NCBI RefSeq assembly: GCF_025118155.1
Contig: NW_026251396.1
Location: forward strand, 823,559-887,558
Length of the DNA stretch: 64,000 bases
Origin: Cokeromyces recurvatus
Lineage: Eukaryota; Mucoromycota; Mucoromycetes; Mucorales; Mucoraceae
Direction: 5' to 3'
Shown: positions 60,773-64,000 of the stretch, in pieces
Layout: each line of letters starts with the position of its first letter
Numbering within the stretch: the first letter of the stretch is position 1
Notes under the pieces: model-generated
Database searches by the model: none
Told to the model about the DNA's origin: nothing
The model's input: only the letters and a program-made list of their open reading frames with translations
Program-made: the position numbers and the translations under genes

Positions 60773-61357
60773 ATGACCACATTATACGAGCAACTTGAAG
60801 TGAGTGTTTCAAAAGATGGAGACAAGATTACGTGTAAAGAACATGGGCTTGAAAAATGTAATAAATGTAAATCAGATTGGACAGAACATAATAAATTAGC
60901 AGCCACATTAAAGCAAGTGAAAGAATTACCACCCCCCAACGCGCCTAATCCAGCTCGTAACGCACAAGTCAATCGACTTAAGGAAGAAGGCAATAAGTAT
61001 TTCAAACAAGGTAACTATAAAGAAGCTATTCGTTACTATTCTATGGCAGTCGATCTCTCTTGGTCTCGTCCTCTTTGGGAACCTTTAGCATTTCAATATG
61101 TTCGAGAAGAATTATCACCTGTCTTAAGTAACCGATCTGCTGCTCATCTTTCTCTTAAACAATATGTCGAGGCTTATGTTGATGCTGAAATGGTGACTCG
61201 TTTGAAACGAGAATGGAGTAAAGGTTGGTTTAGAAAGGGAAAGGCTTTAGTGGGACTTCATCGTGTTGAAGAAGCCGCAGAGGCTTTTCAAACTGGTTTA
61301 AGATTTGATCATGAGAGTGAAGAACTCAAAAAGGCTTTAGTTGATATTGGTTATTAA
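60773..61357 (+). CDS. SEC72: Sec72-like TPR protein of the ER translocon
   Basis: Intronless, 194 residues. The C-terminal two thirds are TPR-like: LKEEGNKYFKQGNYKEAIRY, WEPLAFQYVREELSPVLSNR, SAAHLSLKQYVEAYVDAEMV and KGWFRKGKALVGLHRVEEAA. That pattern matches fungal Sec72 proteins, which bind Sec63/Sec71 and recruit ribosomes or Hsp70-bound substrates at the post-translational translocon. The N-terminus has a Cys/His cluster CKEHGLEKCNKC (Cys21, His24, Cys29, Cys32) that could bind zinc; whether other Sec72 proteins share it cannot be checked here. The gene is divergent from NAA40 and convergent with NSP1, 186 bp from it. Confidence 0.72.
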   Translation: MTTLYEQLEVSVSKDGDKITCKEHGLEKCNKCKSDWTEHNKLAATLKQVKELPPPNAPNPARNAQVNRLKEEGNKYFKQGNYKEAIRYYSMAVDLSWSRPLWEPLAFQYVREELSPVLSNRSAAHLSLKQYVEAYVDAEMVTRLKREWSKGWFRKGKALVGLHRVEEAAEAFQTGLRFDHESEELKKALVDIGY

Positions 61358-61543
61358 AAATAAAAAAAAAATTTATGTATAAAAAATAAATGTGTCTTTT
61401 TTTTTTTTTTTCTTTTTTTTTTCCCCCTCCCTTCAATACATTATGCTATACAAAAGGTAAAACAAAGTAGAATTGAATTTGTATGATAGGGAGAAAGTAT
61501 ATATATAAGTGTGTTATATACATATACATATATATTTATATAT

Positions 61544-63402
61544 TTATCCACGCAAAGAAGGCTCTTGATTTCTTAAAATTTCTTCCTGTAATTTTGAAAC
61601 TTCTTGAATTTTGTTTTGCAACTTCATAGAATTAGTATCAATCCATTGTAAAGAAGATAAATGAGAGTTAAGAATTTGAACAATTTGACCAACCTATAAA
61701 AGAAAAATGAAGAGAGATTAATGTATTTGTACTGGATAATTTTATATAACAAAAAACGTACGATATCGTCTTCATCACTAGTAATTTGCTTGGAATTGCT
61801 CATCTTATTAATTTCTTCAACCATAATATTTAAATTCTTATTAACATCATCTAACTGACTGTTAAGACTTTCAGCTAAGCCATAAGCCTTTTCTCTTTGT
61901 GCATCAGCAGGTTGCATAGGTTGTTGTAAGTTGCTCTCATCGAAGACTTCCTTAATTTGCTTTTCATAATTGTCAAGAATAGCATTTAATTCTTCTTGTT
62001 GTGTGTTGATATAACCTAAATTTTGATCAATATCACGTTGAGTCATTTCAACTTTGGATACGTTTTCATATAATTTTGAGATCTTGTTTCCATTTTCAAT
62101 TAATTGTTGATCCCATTGAGCGACTTGAGCAGCTTGTTTATGAAAGTCCTTTGTTTGCTTCTCCAGCTCCTTTGTCCATAAATTAAGAATATCTTCCATT
62201 GATTTATTTTTTAATGCAGATGGTGTAGGAACACTAACTGGTTTAGTAGTATTAGTAGTAGTAGTATTAGTGGTGGCGGTGGTAGTGGTAGTAGTAGGCT
62301 GCGTTGTAAGAGCACTTGTTGTTGTTCCAGAAGTAGTAGGTGCTAAATACAAATATGAATAAGAGATACTAGCAACTATTAATAACACTTACTGGTTGTT
62401 TTTTGTCCAAATCCTCCAAATCCACTCAAAGCGGGAGTAGATGTAGTAGTACCTGCAGAAGAAGTAGTGGATGTTGCAGGAGTACCAAAGGTAGTGGCTG
62501 GCTTAGATGTAGTAGTGGCACCGAAACCACCAAATCCACCAACAGTAGGTGTTGATGTAGGTGCAGGTGTACCAAAGCCTGTAGCAGCTGTTGTGGCAGT
62601 AGTAGAGCTAGGTGTAGTAGTAGTTGTACCAAATCCACCAAATCCACTTGCAGTGGTAGAGGCAGTTGAGGTGGTAGGAGTTGAGGTAGTTAAGGAGCCA
62701 AATCCGCTGAACCCAGTTGTAGTAGCAGGCTTAGTAGAGCCAAATCCACCAAATCCAGTGCTTGTTGCGGGTGTAGAAGTAGCAGGAGTTGCTGTGGTGC
62801 CAAAACCACCAAAACCACTATTGCTAGCAGGTGTAGTGGTTGAAGTGCCGAAAAGACTACCTCCAGCAGCAGGTGTAGCGGTAGAAGTAGAAGGAGTAGT
62901 TGTAGAGCCAAAGCCACCAAATCCAGTACCTGTTGTTGCAGTAGAAGTGGTGGGAGTAGCAGTAGCAGGTTTAGCACCAAAACCGCCAAAGCCTGTATTA
63001 GCAGGTGCAGGTGTACTTGCAGCAGGTGTTCCAAATCCTCCAAATCCTCCAAAGGCAGGAGTACTAGAGGCATTTGGGGCGGTAGAAGCTGTAGAATTTA
63101 AACCACCAAACCCAGTCGCAGTAGATGCAGCTGGAGTACCAAATGAAAATCCAGTACTCGCTGGAGTATTAGATGCTAAATGTTAAAATAAAATGTTGTA
63201 ATAAGATTAATAAAAATGTTGTTATTATCAATCGATTTAAATGTAAATACTTGATGTTCCAAAAGAGAAACCAGTACTAGCTGGCTTATTTGTGTTGTTA
63301 TTATTAAAACTGAAAGCTATGAAATAAAATGGCGTAAGTTTATTTATTTATTTTTCCAGATTTGTTTAATTTAACTCTCTACTGTTAAATCTACGTACAC
63401 AT
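61544..63402 (-). CDS. NSP1: FG nucleoporin Nsp1/Nup62
   Basis: Five minus-strand exons: 63402-63399 (ATGT only), 63316-63251, 63175-62393, 62342-61762 and 61693-61544, giving 527 residues. The N-terminus MSFSFNNNNTNKPASTGFSF begins a Ser/Thr-rich region with many GFGGFG and FG repeats up to GFGGFGQKT. The C-terminal part is the Nsp1_C coiled coil (MEDILNLWTKELEKQTKDFH, VAQWDQQLIENGNKISKLYE, KMSNSKQITSDEDDIVGQIV), which assembles with Nup54/Nup57 and Nup58 in the central channel. The last exon (VQILNSHLSSLQWIDTNSMK) completes the conserved helix. The tiny start exon is required for an in-frame Met, and its donor GTACGT is good. Confidence 0.9.
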
Positions 63403-63671
63403 ATTTAATTCTTGTTGTCAATTAATAAATTCCTTTTAAAAGCAGATGTTGGAAAAGAAATAGAAAGATAAATATTATTTATCAATGCCTATTTAGAACA
63501 AGAGAAGAAAAAGTGGTTTTGACAAAAAAAAAAATCTAAACGCGTTCTGTCCTTTTTTTTTAATTTGTGAATTTTGTGACGTCGACGTGACCATCCATTT
63601 CGATATTTGGACTTTTATGCAAAAACAGCTACACAAATGCAGCAAGAAGATATATTTTATTTAAAATATAA

Positions 63672-63944
63672 TTATATTGAATTTGAAGACGCTAACAGAG
63701 CTTCCACTGACATAATATAACGTGAATTATTTAATTTTAATTCATTTTCATTCATTTTTGGAGGAATTGAAAAATGTTTTTTTTCCTTGTTGATCGTCTT
63801 CCTTGAGGGACATAGACATTTTTTATGAATCCTTTTACTTATACGTAACTCTCTACATTCTTTGCACTGAGTAAGCGGTCTACCTTTTTTGTTTACAATA
63901 AATAGAATCCTATCTCTATGGTCACAGTATGAAGTTCGATGTCC
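63672..63944 (-). CDS. copper-fist transcription factor, 3' exon (partial)
   Basis: Only the last exon is in the window; the upstream exons lie beyond the right edge. It begins after acceptor TTTTTCAG at the family core GHRTSYCDHRDRILFIVNKK, followed by GRPLTQCKECRELR and KKCLC, the Cys2-His copper fist with its KGRP minor-groove arm. The missing first exon should contain the start and the first Cys pair. The tail is only about 45 residues, ending EALLASSNSI, much shorter than Ace1, Mac1 or Cuf1, which have long Cys-rich activation domains. Either this is a minimal copper-fist protein or a later exon is missed. Such factors control copper and iron genes. Confidence 0.8.
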   Translation of the reverse strand, partial: GHRTSYCDHRDRILFIVNKKGRPLTQCKECRELRISKRIHKKCLCPSRKTINKEKKHFSIPPKMNENELKLNNSRYIMSVEALLASSNSI

Positions 63945-64000
63945 CTGAAAAATACATTTATACAAAGATATATTAATACGTTATGTAAATAGAAATTTCA

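Noticed and set aside
62467..63186. Plus-strand 239-residue Val/Pro-rich ORF
   Set aside because: It is the antisense of the FG repeats of NSP1, which is supported by its conserved coiled-coil domain and exon phases.

Overview
This is an AT-rich, gene-dense nuclear segment from a fungus. I infer an early-diverging lineage, most likely Mucoromycota/Mucorales. Three things point there: short GT-AG introns with CTAAC/CTAAT-type branch sequences; very long A and T homopolymers; and the gene set (Opy2-type HOG anchor, Sec72, Arb1, BRE4-type DUF2421 protein, copper-fist factor, wax-synthase-like MBOAT). Every coding region reads with the standard code, and exon phases close exactly in each multi-exon model. 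The species assignment is inference.

Left part (1-20 kb). The first 400 bases hold a decayed DDE transposase relic beside a 93-bp hairpin MITE. Then come, on the plus strand, a VFA1-like ESCRT factor, ribosomal protein L34 and the MICOS subunit Mic10. After a gene-poor 1.7 kb with a second 94-bp hairpin MITE follow a polyQ SNF5 with a C-terminal GATA finger, the RNAi chaperone subunit Arb1 and an MBOAT acyltransferase. A 1314-residue FUSC/DUF2421 membrane protein lies on the minus strand, followed by the TFIIH subunit Ssl1 on the plus strand.

Middle (20-43 kb). Asparagine synthetase and APC11 are on the plus strand. RPL11, RPS8 and an SPX-RING protein ending in a CaaX box are on the minus strand. 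A 3.85-kb gene-free interval precedes an Opy2-like sensor anchor (plus). CDP-DAG synthase, the complex III core-2 subunit and an Edc1/PNRC-type decapping activator are on the minus strand.

Right part (43-64 kb). A CLIP-170-like microtubule tip protein, then a second DDE transposase relic, an ADF-H/PH protein, a NIPA-type Mg2+ transporter (minus) divergent from RPS3, a small acidic coiled-coil protein, two tandem alpha/beta hydrolase paralogues, NAA40/NatD (minus) divergent from Sec72, the FG nucleoporin Nsp1/Nup62 (minus) and the 3' exon of a copper-fist transcription factor (minus) at the right edge.

The genes are mostly unrelated housekeeping functions and form no operon-like pathway. No large novel multi-gene system is evident. 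The most unusual observations are a 3-nt micro-exon in RPS3, the prenylation motif on the SPX-RING protein, recurring T(n)A(n) tracts inside introns, first coding exons holding only the start codon, and a shared TCCGRTCCGGA-like element upstream of three ribosomal protein genes.
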